Source: Candidatus Berkiella aquae
Lineage (GTDB): Bacteria; Pseudomonadota; Gammaproteobacteria; Berkiellales; Berkiellaceae
Direction: 5' to 3'
Length of the DNA stretch: 64,000 nt
NCBI RefSeq assembly: GCF_001431295.2
Contig: NZ_LKAJ02000001.1
Location: forward strand, 2,294,001-2,358,000
A program made the translations under genes and the position numbers. Shown piece after piece: positions 1-7,634 of this stretch. The notes beneath the pieces were generated by a model that saw nothing but the letters and a program-made list of their open reading frames with translations, was not told where the DNA came from and searched no databases. Numbering within the stretch: position 1 is the stretch's first letter; every line of letters begins with the position of its first letter.

Positions 1-1266
1 GACGAAAGCGAACCGGTCGTAAAACCCAAACGCCGACGGAAAAAAAATAGAGATGGCGCCTATAACCCTCGTGGTAAAAGCAGAGCCGTAAACACCACTG
101 AATTCACCACTGAAAATTTAATTCGTTTAATGAAAAGCGCAACGTCTCCTGCGAAGAAGGTCGCGATTATCAACACAACGAATGCATCCGTTTGTGAAGA
201 TGAAACGGTATTGTTTACGCCAAAGAAAAAGCATTCATCGATATTACTGAAATCACCCCAATATAAATTATCAACACCAGATGCAGGCCCTAAAACGTCT
301 CATCTGGTTACCCCGCTTGGCAGTAAATTATATCCTTCTCGAATTATTCAATGTGATGACGGGGTTGTGAGTGTCTTTATCTCCGAAGACAAAAAGGCTC
401 AAAAAGAATTAACTATCCCTGATAAACCAGCAGCCTGGATCAAAAAATCTCCTATTCCTGCTGCTAAGATGACTGGGATGGTTGATATAGCAGTGACAAA
501 AAAAGCTATTAAAGCGGTAGAAGCTTTAAAACGTAAACGCAAAAAAGCGGGTGAAAATCCTCGTAAGATTTCACAAAATGAGGTTATGGGTATCGCTGCA
601 ACCCAAGCATTACGCAAAGCTGGGGTTGAAATTAATGATGGTGAAGCCCAACATTGCCATTTTCTTTCCCATGAATTTTTTGGTGACAAATCACAAACAG
701 TGCAGAATATGGGCATTGGAACCCGTCAAGCTAATGCGGCAATGGAATTGGTAAACCGCGCTATTAAACGACTGCTCTACATGAAAAATGGCCCTGCAGT
801 AATTTATGTTTCAGCAACCCCTGAATGGGTTCCTGGGTTCGAGAAGGTGCGCTGGTTAAAGAAATTAACTCTCACGATCAAAGATGGTGCTGGTAAGAAC
901 TTTAAACACTCCGCTAAAGTGACATTCAATATGTTAACACTTTCTCCCGTTTGCCTCTCTGATGTACGGCCTGTGCGTGATAGTATTATTGCTAAATTTT
1001 CTGGAAAAGTACGGCAAAAACCTGTGGCGCCCGTGAAGCCTATGACACCACCTACCGTAAAATTGCGAGCCGCGATCAATTCTCCGTATTCCACACCTAG
1101 CAAGGCATTTCTAACAAAGCTGCCCACTCCAACGGATTTATCTTCTCCATCGAAGTTAAAGCCCGCACTAGTACCTGCATTCGAGCTTGCAAAAGCAACC
1201 GCTCAAGAAGAAATAACGATGGAAGAACAACGCAAGAAAATAACGCCACGAATCATTTTATTTTAA
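1..1266 (+). CDS. Hypothetical protein, 5'-truncated, weak nuclease-like motif
   Basis: The frame is open from base 1, so the gene starts outside the window; the internal ATG at 130 is probably not the true start because the upstream codons give a plausible Lys/Arg-rich stretch. About 421 residues are visible. The N-terminal part is low complexity (Ser/Thr/Pro/Lys). A central region (bases 620-930) contains His-Cys-His and a nearby Ser-His-Glu, followed by QNMGIGTRQAN and a beta-rich stretch. This order resembles the His...Asn layout of DNA/RNA non-specific endonucleases, but the canonical catalytic motif is not clear. The C-terminus is Pro/Thr-rich. The stop overlaps the end of the convergent acetyltransferase gene by 9 bp. 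The nuclease idea is a weak inference; effector, toxin or structural protein are all possible. Confidence 0.6.
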   Translation, partial: DESEPVVKPKRRRKKNRDGAYNPRGKSRAVNTTEFTTENLIRLMKSATSPAKKVAIINTTNASVCEDETVLFTPKKKHSSILLKSPQYKLSTPDAGPKTSHLVTPLGSKLYPSRIIQCDDGVVSVFISEDKKAQKELTIPDKPAAWIKKSPIPAAKMTGMVDIAVTKKAIKAVEALKRKRKKAGENPRKISQNEVMGIAATQALRKAGVEINDGEAQHCHFLSHEFFGDKSQTVQNMGIGTRQANAAMELVNRAIKRLLYMKNGPAVIYVSATPEWVPGFEKVRWLKKLTLTIKDGAGKNFKHSAKVTFNMLTLSPVCLSDVRPVRDSIIAKFSGKVRQKPVAPVKPMTPPTVKLRAAINSPYSTPSKAFLTKLPTPTDLSSPSKLKPALVPAFELAKATAQEEITMEEQRKKITPRIILF

Positions 1267-1764
1267 TTGTTTTGTAAACCACAAAGTCAAATCATCATCA
1301 ACAGGATATGGATGTCCTGCAATAACCTGCTGATATTGATAGGTAAGTCCCCGACCATCTGGCACATAATGTCGTTTGATATAAAGGCGCTGTGCCTGAC
1401 CATAATCAGCGTTCATACCTACAGCTATACCCACCATTTTATTGCCCCACCTAGCGGCTTGGCGTTCGGCAGTCTCTAGTAGTAACGTTCCCGCCCCCTT
1501 TTTACGATGATAGGGCAACACATTAAGATCGCTAATTTCGGGAATATGCTTTTCACGAAACGGTTGATAGAGCGAATCTCTTTTCAACGTAACATACCCC
1601 ACAAAAGTGTTTTGCTCCGTTACTATCCAAATAAAGCGTTGTTGATTAGCTTGCTCCTGCAAATATTGTAAAAACAATGTACTAGGCTTATGCCAACCAA
1701 TTTGGGTAAATGCCGCCACAATAGTGGAGATTTGATTTTCTTCTAATGGTTTAACTTCCAGCAT
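1258..1764 (-). CDS. GNAT-family N-acetyltransferase
   Basis: Predicted 168-residue acyl-CoA-dependent N-acetyltransferase. The GNAT core is visible: a beta-strand ending in SDLNVLP, then the acetyl-CoA pyrophosphate loop YHRKKGAGTLLLETAE (Q/RxxGxG/A type), then helix alpha-4 leading to YGQAQRLYIKRHYVPDGRG, typical of the C-terminal strand and Tyr of the fold. The length is normal for a single-domain GNAT. The ATG at 1764 follows an AT-rich leader without a strong Shine-Dalgarno. It converges on the truncated gene at the left edge and diverges from the DUF2062 gene at 1829. The substrate cannot be read from the sequence. A GGATGTCCTGC motif (1310-1320) like those near the transposase relative lies inside the coding region. 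Confidence 0.85.
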   Translation of the reverse strand: MLEVKPLEENQISTIVAAFTQIGWHKPSTLFLQYLQEQANQQRFIWIVTEQNTFVGYVTLKRDSLYQPFREKHIPEISDLNVLPYHRKKGAGTLLLETAERQAARWGNKMVGIAVGMNADYGQAQRLYIKRHYVPDGRGLTYQYQQVIAGHPYPVDDDLTLWFTKQLK

Positions 1765-1828
1765 TTATCTATCTCTGTAATTGACTATACTGAACCATAA
1801 CACGGTCCCAAAGAACATTCATAATAGC

Positions 1829-2365
1829 ATGCCAAAAAAGTGGCTCCAGCAAATATTGCCAACTACTGATAAAATTAAACGTATTCCACAATTACGCTAT
1901 TTTGGGAATTTTATTCATAATCCCAATTTTTGGCATCTGAATCGCTATAGTGTTTCGACTGCCGTGAGTATTGGGATTTTCATCTCGTTTATGCCATTTC
2001 CAGGGCATATGCTGATGGCAACCTTTATTGCCATCTTATTACGCGCAAATTTACCGATTTCCATCCTACTAGTTTGGATTTCTAACCCGCTGACTATTCC
2101 ACCCATGATTTATATGTCTTATAAAGTCGGTACGCTTTTATTACACTTAAAACCCACCCCTTTTCATATTGAGATGACTTTTGGTTGGCTTTATCATGAA
2201 TTACAACATATTGCTGCACCGCTTCTGGTTGGCTCATTTATGTTGGGGATGCTTTTTGCATTGATTGGTAATCTTTGGGTACGACTTTGGTGGCGCTTTC
2301 ATGTTGTCAGAGCTTGGAATCATCGCAAAAAGCAGCGCACCGCTTCTTCTCATGTCATCATTTAA
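1829..2365 (+). CDS. DUF2062 family membrane protein (copy A)
   Basis: A 178-residue inner-membrane protein of the DUF2062 family. The signature is present: FMPFPGHMLMATFIAILLRAN followed by SNPLT, i.e. the conserved P-x-PGxM, R-x-N and NPxT elements of this two-to-three-helix domain, with hydrophobic segments around residues 45-115 and 140-165. I chose the ATG at 1829 (MPKKW) rather than an upstream TTG at 1781 because the paralogue at 3405 begins with the equivalent MAKK. Function is unknown for the family. The second copy 1.0 kb downstream is clearly related along its whole length, indicating an old local duplication. Confidence 0.8.
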   Translation: MPKKWLQQILPTTDKIKRIPQLRYFGNFIHNPNFWHLNRYSVSTAVSIGIFISFMPFPGHMLMATFIAILLRANLPISILLVWISNPLTIPPMIYMSYKVGTLLLHLKPTPFHIEMTFGWLYHELQHIAAPLLVGSFMLGMLFALIGNLWVRLWWRFHVVRAWNHRKKQRTASSHVII

Positions 2366-2651
2366 TCACATTCCATTTTCTTATATTCTTAGTATTATTA
2401 TATAATCTAAAATGTTCGAATATAGTGCGATATACGGTAACTCATCGTTGTATGAATGGATTATCACTGAAATATAATTAAATCTATAATGTTATACCTC
2501 TGATGGGTCTTCTCTGAATGGATTGGTAAGAGAACTGGTACTACCTAGTTTAATCATTAAACGGGCTCATCACTACTTGAAAGAGTGGTGGTGCCAATCA
2601 AGTTTTCCCCCTCTTGTTTTAACAATGGATTTTAACAATGAGGCATTTACC

Positions 2652-3074
2652 ATGAAAGCATCTGGACCATCTTCACTTATTTCACTCGAAAAACCTATTT
2701 TGCCGACTTTTCTTCATTCACCTAAATTACCCACTAACAGTTATAAAGATAGAATAGGCAATCAACAATATTTTTATACTCACCAAGATTTTAATGAATA
2801 CTTACTAAAAAAAGAACAGGAACTTAAGAGTGCTTATAAAGCAGAAAAAAGAAATTCTGATTCAAACGAAAATTCCGACAAAGAAAATGAAGCAGAAATG
2901 CCTTCTGCCTTCTTTAAAACTGAAGTAGGTGGCGGTGGTAAATTAACAAAGAAGGATCTCATGAAACTTGCTATTTCTTTTGAACAGCACAAAAAAAGAT
3001 TTAATCTAGATCAACCCAATCCATTTGTTACCCCAAAACAAAAAAGACACCACAAATCGAAAAAGAAAATGTAA
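2652..3074 (+). CDS. Hypothetical protein with basic C-terminus
   Basis: A 140-residue hydrophilic protein of no family I recognise. The chosen ATG at 2652 (MKASGPSS) has an AGG at a good distance; an ATG at 2625 and an upstream TTG are alternatives. The middle is a charged Lys/Glu/Asn/Ser-rich segment likely to be disordered or coiled, followed by a Gly run and a helical segment (KKDLMKLAISFEQHKKRF). The last 15 residues are strongly basic (Lys/Arg/His). No signal peptide or membrane segment is seen. It lies between the two DUF2062 paralogues. The Lys-rich tail resembles the style of the truncated orphan at the window start. It could be a small effector or a nucleic-acid-binding protein; neither is established. 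Confidence 0.5.
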   Translation: MKASGPSSLISLEKPILPTFLHSPKLPTNSYKDRIGNQQYFYTHQDFNEYLLKKEQELKSAYKAEKRNSDSNENSDKENEAEMPSAFFKTEVGGGGKLTKKDLMKLAISFEQHKKRFNLDQPNPFVTPKQKRHHKSKKKM

Positions 3075-3404
3075 GAATAGAAATGAAGCAAGGACGCTTT
3101 TTCTTTCTACGACTCACGACCATTATGCTGCAAAGCCAAATTTCTCTGCTGGTAGTGCTGCAGGATAGTGCTGCAGGACATCCACAGAAGGCTTGTTACG
3201 AGACAGCCACAACAGGGCTTGTTACGGGACAGCCACAAAGCGCTTGCAAACATCACCATTTAAGAATTTTTCTGAGTATATACATCAATTCAAATGCCAA
3301 ATATTACTTTTCTGACGAGTTTCCTTATTACACTTCTGATTGGACTGGACATACACCTGAGTTATGACTACTATTCTAAGTTGAATGATTCAATAGGGGG
3401 CAAT
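3075..3404. repeat. Intergenic region with short direct and REP-like repeats
   Basis: About 330 bp without a convincing gene. It contains GTGCTGCAGGA twice (around 3155 and 3169), a GCAGGACATCC motif at 3173-3183 (reverse complement of the GGATGTCCTGC found around the transposase relative), and two tandem copies of a 22-bp unit beginning GCTTGTTACG (3191 and 3217, period 26, one mismatch). The last bases carry AGGGGG (3395-3400), the ribosome-binding site of the downstream DUF2062 gene. An open frame at 3083-3367 is repeat-driven and not protein-like. Confidence 0.6.
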
Positions 3405-3935
3405 ATGGCAAAAAAAGTATTTAAGCGCATAATGCCTTCACCTCACAAGCTTCAAAATAATCGAAGTCTCAAAATGCTCGGGAAGTGGGCCACTGATCCC
3501 AATCTTTGGTTTTTAAACCGCTCCTGTGTTGCAACAGCAGTTAGCATTGGACTGTTTGTTGGATATATTCCATTACCTGGCCATATGATTGTGGCAGCTA
3601 TTCTTGCCATTCTGTTTCGCGCTAATCTTGCCATAGCCATTGTATCGTGTTGGGTAGTAAACCCTCTCACGATGATCCCTATGTTTGGCTTTGCTTATGC
3701 TATTGGAGCAAGTCTGCTTGGCTATTCTTTCCAAGATTTAGACTTCCATTCATGGCAAGTTTTGTTAGATGTATGGCAGCCTCTTACTTTAGGTTGTTTG
3801 ATCTGCGGCACCTTCTTAGCAATCATCGGCAATCTACTGGTACGCACCTACTGGCGCTACACTGTTGCTAAAAGTTGGGAAGAACGCCAAGTTCGTCGTA
3901 GCATAACCACAAATGCCATCGAATTAGCTGATTAA
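3405..3935 (+). CDS. DUF2062 family membrane protein (copy B)
   Basis: A 176-residue DUF2062 inner-membrane protein, paralogous to the one at 1829-2365. It shows the same layout: N-terminal MAKK..KRIMP, a WFLNR..VATAVSIG segment, the PLPGHM motif, RANLAIAI, and VNPLTMIP, then a second hydrophobic segment near the C-terminus and a basic tail. The ATG at 3405 is supported by an AGGGGG Shine-Dalgarno 4-5 bases upstream and by the shared start with copy A; the in-frame upstream extension lies in repeat-rich DNA and is rejected. The molecular function of the family is unknown. Confidence 0.82.
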   Translation: MAKKVFKRIMPSPHKLQNNRSLKMLGKWATDPNLWFLNRSCVATAVSIGLFVGYIPLPGHMIVAAILAILFRANLAIAIVSCWVVNPLTMIPMFGFAYAIGASLLGYSFQDLDFHSWQVLLDVWQPLTLGCLICGTFLAIIGNLLVRTYWRYTVAKSWEERQVRRSITTNAIELAD

Positions 3936-3972
3936 TCTGCAGGATATCATAATCCATTTACCGAGCAATCCG

Positions 3973-4033
3973 CAGGACATCCAATTGGTTAAAACCTTTT
4001 AAAACGTTATAATCAAATATTTTGGATGTCCTG
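3973..4033. repeat. Inverted pair of REP-like motifs
   Basis: CAGGACATCCAA (3973-3984) and its exact reverse complement (4022-4033) flank a 37-bp AT-rich spacer. Together they could form a long hairpin just upstream of the ABM-like gene at 4040. The same core recurs on the other side of the transposase relative. Confidence 0.65.
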
Positions 4034-4039
4034 AATATC

Positions 4040-4384
4040 ATGTTTAAGGTTTACGTAAGGCATTATCTAACTTCAGCAGGGATCGCCTACTTCCATCAAA
4101 ATTGGTTTCCTCGAGTTCAATCAATCATGAGCCAACAAAACGGGTATATTTGCGTTGAGCATGATGCTCAACAAGATAGTAATGATTGCATCAACATTAT
4201 AGTTGTATTTCAAAATGAAACTACATTACAAGATTGGGCTGCTCATCCCGAACATGACGATTTGGTAAACGCTTTAGATCCTTATCGAAGCCGACATTAT
4301 TGGGAAGTCGCAATCGTTGATTATGAAAAATTTGTTCCTACAACTCCAATCTGGGAAAGAATTGAAGCCATCACACATTTTTAA
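4040..4384 (+). CDS. Antibiotic-biosynthesis-monooxygenase (ABM)-like domain protein
   Basis: A 114-residue single-domain protein with the look of the dimeric alpha-beta ferredoxin-like ABM fold: an N-terminal strand (MFKVYVRHYLT), a helix ending FPRVQSIMSQQ, then GYICVEHDAQ, a strand INIIVVFQNE, and the W..HPEHDDLVNALDPY segment common to this superfamily, closed by a C-terminal strand (YWEVAIVDYEK). Such proteins range from haem-degrading and quinone monooxygenases to proteins of unknown role; no haem- or substrate-specific residue can be assigned. I used the ATG at 4040 because the upstream TTG start lies inside the REP-like repeat. Its stop overlaps by 4 bp the stop end of the convergent transposase relative. 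Confidence 0.7.
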   Translation: MFKVYVRHYLTSAGIAYFHQNWFPRVQSIMSQQNGYICVEHDAQQDSNDCINIIVVFQNETTLQDWAAHPEHDDLVNALDPYRSRHYWEVAIVDYEKFVPTTPIWERIEAITHF

Positions 4385-5373
4385 AATGAAGCAACATCCG
4401 AATAATATTTTTTTGTTACTATAAGCCCTTTGGGGGTTTTGCAATGATAATTCCGACCAAAATCTATTAAGACTGCAGTATGACCAACCGCATAAGAAAA
4501 ATTTGTTTGTAAATTTTTTACCATACTCAGCCAAGTACCAGGATTCAAATGTAATCTTGATAAAATTGGAGCAATATCTTGCGGAATAGCTCCTCGCTTA
4601 CCTTCTCGAAAAATTCGTCCTGTTGAATCAACTAATTGCAAATAATCAGATAATGCAAAATCAATGCACTGATTACCCATTGTTAGAAAAGGCATTAAAT
4701 GCTTAGGTTGTTTTAAGCTATTAAGCTTTTTTGGACTTGCTTCGTCTTTAAGCTGTTTTGCTAAACAGCTTAATCTATCTTGAATGGATGTAAAATCAGA
4801 CGTTTCGGGTGTAAAAGCCATACCCGCTCGTATAGGGTTTAAATCAACATAAACCATAGCACTTAATATCGCACCTTCATCCAATAAGGCTTGTGATTTG
4901 AAACGCCCTTCCCAGAATCTTCCTTTTTTGTCATCTTCTTTATTGGAATGTCTAGCAATTGATTCATTTAAACATCGCATAAACCAACTAATGTCCATTA
5001 GTCGTAAACGCCATAATGCAATTTTATGCTCTATTTCATTTTTTGAGAGCATTTTGATCGATTTTGCATCTTTTGGAAATAATTGAGCCCATCTTGCAAT
5101 TACCTCTTCAGGTTTCCAAGCTTGAGATTCGGAATCATTCACAAATAAAACCAAATGATAATGGTTACTCATGACAGCATAAGCACATACTTTGATAGCA
5201 AAAATAGAAGCTAAATGTTTAATACGTGAAACAATCCAAGGTTTACGGTGAGAGTAATCATGCCCTGTTTCATTATCGTGTCCGCAAAGGTATGAACGGC
5301 GCACACAGCGCATCATACAATGGTAATAATGAGAAATAGTTAGATCAATTTGAAAAGAACGTGCAATGGTCAT
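4381..5373 (-). CDS. REP-associated (IS200-like, Y1/HUH) transposase relative
   Basis: A 330-residue protein of the Y1_Tnp superfamily, in the branch associated with REP sequences (RAYT). Visible: the N-terminal strand SHYYHCMMRCVRRSYLCG, the HUH motif as SNHYHLVL (near base 5160), a long insert containing VIARWAQLFP, a helix FMRCLNESIARHSN, then KGRFWEGRFKSQALLD and YVDLNPIRAGMA, all characteristic. Where related proteins often carry the nucleophilic Tyr (helix after FMRCLN) I see Ile-Ala-Arg, so I could not assign the catalytic tyrosine; this may be a subfamily trait or a domesticated enzyme. ATG 5373 follows AGGATG and is preferred to ATG 5418. GGATGTCC motifs on both sides fit a RAYT/REP pairing. 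Confidence 0.85.
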   Translation of the reverse strand: MTIARSFQIDLTISHYYHCMMRCVRRSYLCGHDNETGHDYSHRKPWIVSRIKHLASIFAIKVCAYAVMSNHYHLVLFVNDSESQAWKPEEVIARWAQLFPKDAKSIKMLSKNEIEHKIALWRLRLMDISWFMRCLNESIARHSNKEDDKKGRFWEGRFKSQALLDEGAILSAMVYVDLNPIRAGMAFTPETSDFTSIQDRLSCLAKQLKDEASPKKLNSLKQPKHLMPFLTMGNQCIDFALSDYLQLVDSTGRIFREGKRGAIPQDIAPILSRLHLNPGTWLSMVKNLQTNFSYAVGHTAVLIDFGRNYHCKTPKGLIVTKKYYSDVASF

Positions 5374-5440
5374 ACAACAACATCCTGTACTGCAATTTGT
5401 ATAATGTACAGTAATCATGTTGCAATTTCAAATACTCTTT

Positions 5441-5544
5441 TTGGATGTCCCTCAAAAAAATAAAAAAATAGGACATCCAAATCGTGGAAGATTATGGATG
5501 TCCTGCGTTCTTCTGCGTTCTTGTTCTCTCTCTGGATGTCCTGC
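5441..5544. repeat. REP-like motif cluster (four copies)
   Basis: TTGGATGTCC (5441-5450) and its reverse complement (5471-5480) form a 10-bp inverted repeat around an A-rich spacer; two further direct copies of GGATGTCCTGCG follow at 5496 and 5534. Between them GTTCTTCTGC and GTTCTTG are partly repeated. The cluster lies between the 5' end of the transposase relative and the 3' end of lolD and contains no gene. Confidence 0.7.
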
Positions 5545-5562
5545 GAAATAACTTATAACGAC

Positions 5563-6255
5563 TTACTGACCTTCACGGAGGTTACCGCGTTCGATGGTAA
5601 CGATACGATCCATGCGCTTTGCTAAAGATAAATCATGTGTTACGACGACAAAGCTAGTATTGAACTCTTGCGTGAGTTGCATCATCAGATCATAAACTTG
5701 ATCGGCACTTTGATTGTCTAAATTACCTGTTGGTTCATCTGCTAAAATACATTTTGGTTGTGTCACTAATGCACGAGCTATAGCCACCCGTTGACGCTCC
5801 CCTCCAGATAATGCTGCAGGTTTATGGGTTTCGCGATGACCCAGTCCGACTTTTTCTAATAATATTTGGCTACGTTTCTTTGCCGTCGACGCAGAAAGTC
5901 CTTGGATCAACAATGGCATACAAACATTTTCCAAAGCCGTAAATTCTGGTAGTAAATGATGGAATTGAAAAATAAGCCCTAAAACTCGATTACGTAAATA
6001 ACCCCGCTTACGATCCGACAATGCATGTAAGTGTGTATTATCCAATACCACCTTACCTTCAGATGGCGACTCCAATCCACCTAGCATATTAAGCAAAGTC
6101 GTTTTACCTGAACCAGAGCGCCCAACAATCGCGACACTTTCTCCTCGTTTTATCGCAAAGCTAACATCATTCAATACGGGAACAATTTTATCGCCATCCT
6201 GGTAATGCTTTTTCAGATTTTCACAATATAAGATTGGATCTGTTTTAAGCGTCAT
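5563..6255 (-). CDS. lolD: Lipoprotein-releasing system ATP-binding protein LolD
   Basis: A 230-residue ABC ATPase of the LolCDE complex, which detaches outer-membrane-bound lipoproteins from the inner membrane and hands them to LolA. All ABC motifs are present: Walker A GRSGSGKTT, Q-loop FQFHHLLPEFTALENV (the LLPEFTA stretch is typical of LolD), signature LSGGERQRVAIARAL, Walker B CILADEPTGNLD, and switch His in VVVTHDL. ATG 6255 is preferred to an upstream ATG (6282) because GGAGG lies 9 bp upstream of it and the LolD-like sequence starts there. It overlaps the end of lolC by 11 bp, which implies translational coupling. Confidence 0.95.
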   Translation of the reverse strand: MTLKTDPILYCENLKKHYQDGDKIVPVLNDVSFAIKRGESVAIVGRSGSGKTTLLNMLGGLESPSEGKVVLDNTHLHALSDRKRGYLRNRVLGLIFQFHHLLPEFTALENVCMPLLIQGLSASTAKKRSQILLEKVGLGHRETHKPAALSGGERQRVAIARALVTQPKCILADEPTGNLDNQSADQVYDLMMQLTQEFNTSFVVVTHDLSLAKRMDRIVTIERGNLREGQ

Positions 6256-7495
6256 GACGTAAAGCCTCCGCAGGTTGAACATTAGCAGCCCGCCAAGCAG
6301 GATGAATGGTTGCTAATAAACTCAATACCATTGCAGAAGCTGCAATTAATAACACATCTGCATATTGTAAATCCGATGGTAAAAAGCTAATAAAATAAAC
6401 ATCGGCAGATAAAAATTTCACTCTGAATGCACGCTCGATCGTTGCGACTAAATCTGTCACATTTAACGAAAGCGCAACCCCCATGACCACACCCAAAATA
6501 GTACCAATCAAGCCAATAATCGCTCCTTGGCAAATAAAGATGGCCATAATTTTTCGAGCAGAAGCACCCAATGCGCGTAACACACCAATATCAGCCCTTT
6601 TATCAGTTACGACCATCACTAAGGTGGAAATAAGGTTAAAAACGGCTATCGCTAATATCATGATCAAGGTGAAAAACATCATCGTTTTTTCCATTTTCAC
6701 CGCACTAAAATACGCACTATTAAGAACGGTCCAATCAATCACGTTATAAAAGCCATGCAGCTTCTCATGCAATTCTTTAGCAATTCGGGGCGCAGCAAAA
6801 GGATCTTTCAAACGCAACTGTATCCCGGTTACCCCATCTTGTGTCTTAAATATTTTTGCTGCATCTTGGATATGCATAAACGCAAATCCACTATCATAGA
6901 CATAGCCCACTTCAAAAATACCTACGACTGGCAAACGTTTTAAACGCGGTGCTGCTCCCATCATTGAGACATTTATTTCTGGGATGACTAATGTCACCAT
7001 GTCGCCAATATTCACACCAAGCGTTTTCGCTAAATAAGATCCTAACACCACACCAAATTTACCAGGCTGCAGATCTTCCACTTTGCCAGCCTTTAACGTG
7101 CTATGTAGTGGGAATACAGCATCAATCGCATCGGGATCGACCCCTTTTATAACCACTCCCCGCACTTCGCGTCCTCGGGTAAGCATGCCTTGGCCATCAA
7201 CGTAAGGACCTACTGCTTCTACATCTGGATGTCCTGAGACCTGTTTAGCTAATCCTTGCCAATCTTTTAGTGGCTCTCCCCAACCTTCATTAATCATCAC
7301 GTGAGGTGTCACACTTAAAATGCGCGCTCTAATTTCTTTGGTAAAACCATTCATTACCGATAAAACAGTAATGAGGACGGTAATGCCCAAAGCAATACCC
7401 AGCATCGAAACAATTGAAATGAAAGTGATAAAATGATCGCGGCGCTTGAAATTGGTGTAGCGTGTACCAATGAAAAGGAAAAAGGGTCTAAACAT
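6245..7495 (-). CDS. lolC: Lipoprotein-releasing system permease LolC/LolE
   Basis: A 416-residue inner-membrane permease of the LolC/LolE family. The N-terminal segment FIGTRYTNFKRRDHFITFIS followed by the first membrane helix is the family hallmark; a large periplasmic MacB-like domain (about residues 50-265) follows, and three C-terminal helices form the FtsX domain (MMFFTLIMILAIAVFN, ICQGAIIGLIGTILGVVMG and LLIAASAMVLSLLATIHPAW). The C-terminus AANVQPAEALRHDA is typical. Only one permease gene is visible beside lolD, so the complex may use a LolC/E-type homodimer or a second permease elsewhere. Together with lolD it forms a two-gene unit read leftward. Confidence 0.93.
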   Translation of the reverse strand: MFRPFFLFIGTRYTNFKRRDHFITFISIVSMLGIALGITVLITVLSVMNGFTKEIRARILSVTPHVMINEGWGEPLKDWQGLAKQVSGHPDVEAVGPYVDGQGMLTRGREVRGVVIKGVDPDAIDAVFPLHSTLKAGKVEDLQPGKFGVVLGSYLAKTLGVNIGDMVTLVIPEINVSMMGAAPRLKRLPVVGIFEVGYVYDSGFAFMHIQDAAKIFKTQDGVTGIQLRLKDPFAAPRIAKELHEKLHGFYNVIDWTVLNSAYFSAVKMEKTMMFFTLIMILAIAVFNLISTLVMVVTDKRADIGVLRALGASARKIMAIFICQGAIIGLIGTILGVVMGVALSLNVTDLVATIERAFRVKFLSADVYFISFLPSDLQYADVLLIAASAMVLSLLATIHPAWRAANVQPAEALRHDA

Positions 7496-7562
7496 AGTGT
7501 ATTTATACCAATATGATGAAGGCTCTAGTATACCTTAAATATAGAACGAAAACGCCCATTGA

Positions 7563-7591
7563 TTGACAGTAAGATAGCTCTCTGGAACAAT
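7563..7591 (+). promoter_or_regulatory. Candidate sigma-70 promoter for the agmatine genes
   Basis: TTGACA at 7563-7568 matches the -35 consensus; AACAAT at 7586-7591 is a weak -10 at 17-bp spacing, 43 bp before the start codon at 7635. The intergenic region also serves the divergent lolC. Confidence 0.35.
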
Positions 7592-7634
7592 GCGTGTAAC
7601 ATAAAATCAATAGTAGTTAACTAAATATCTTATT

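Noticed and set aside
3083-3367. Open frame of 94 codons before DUF2062 copy B
   Set aside because: Composed of direct repeats, no protein-like pattern and no Shine-Dalgarno; treated as intergenic.
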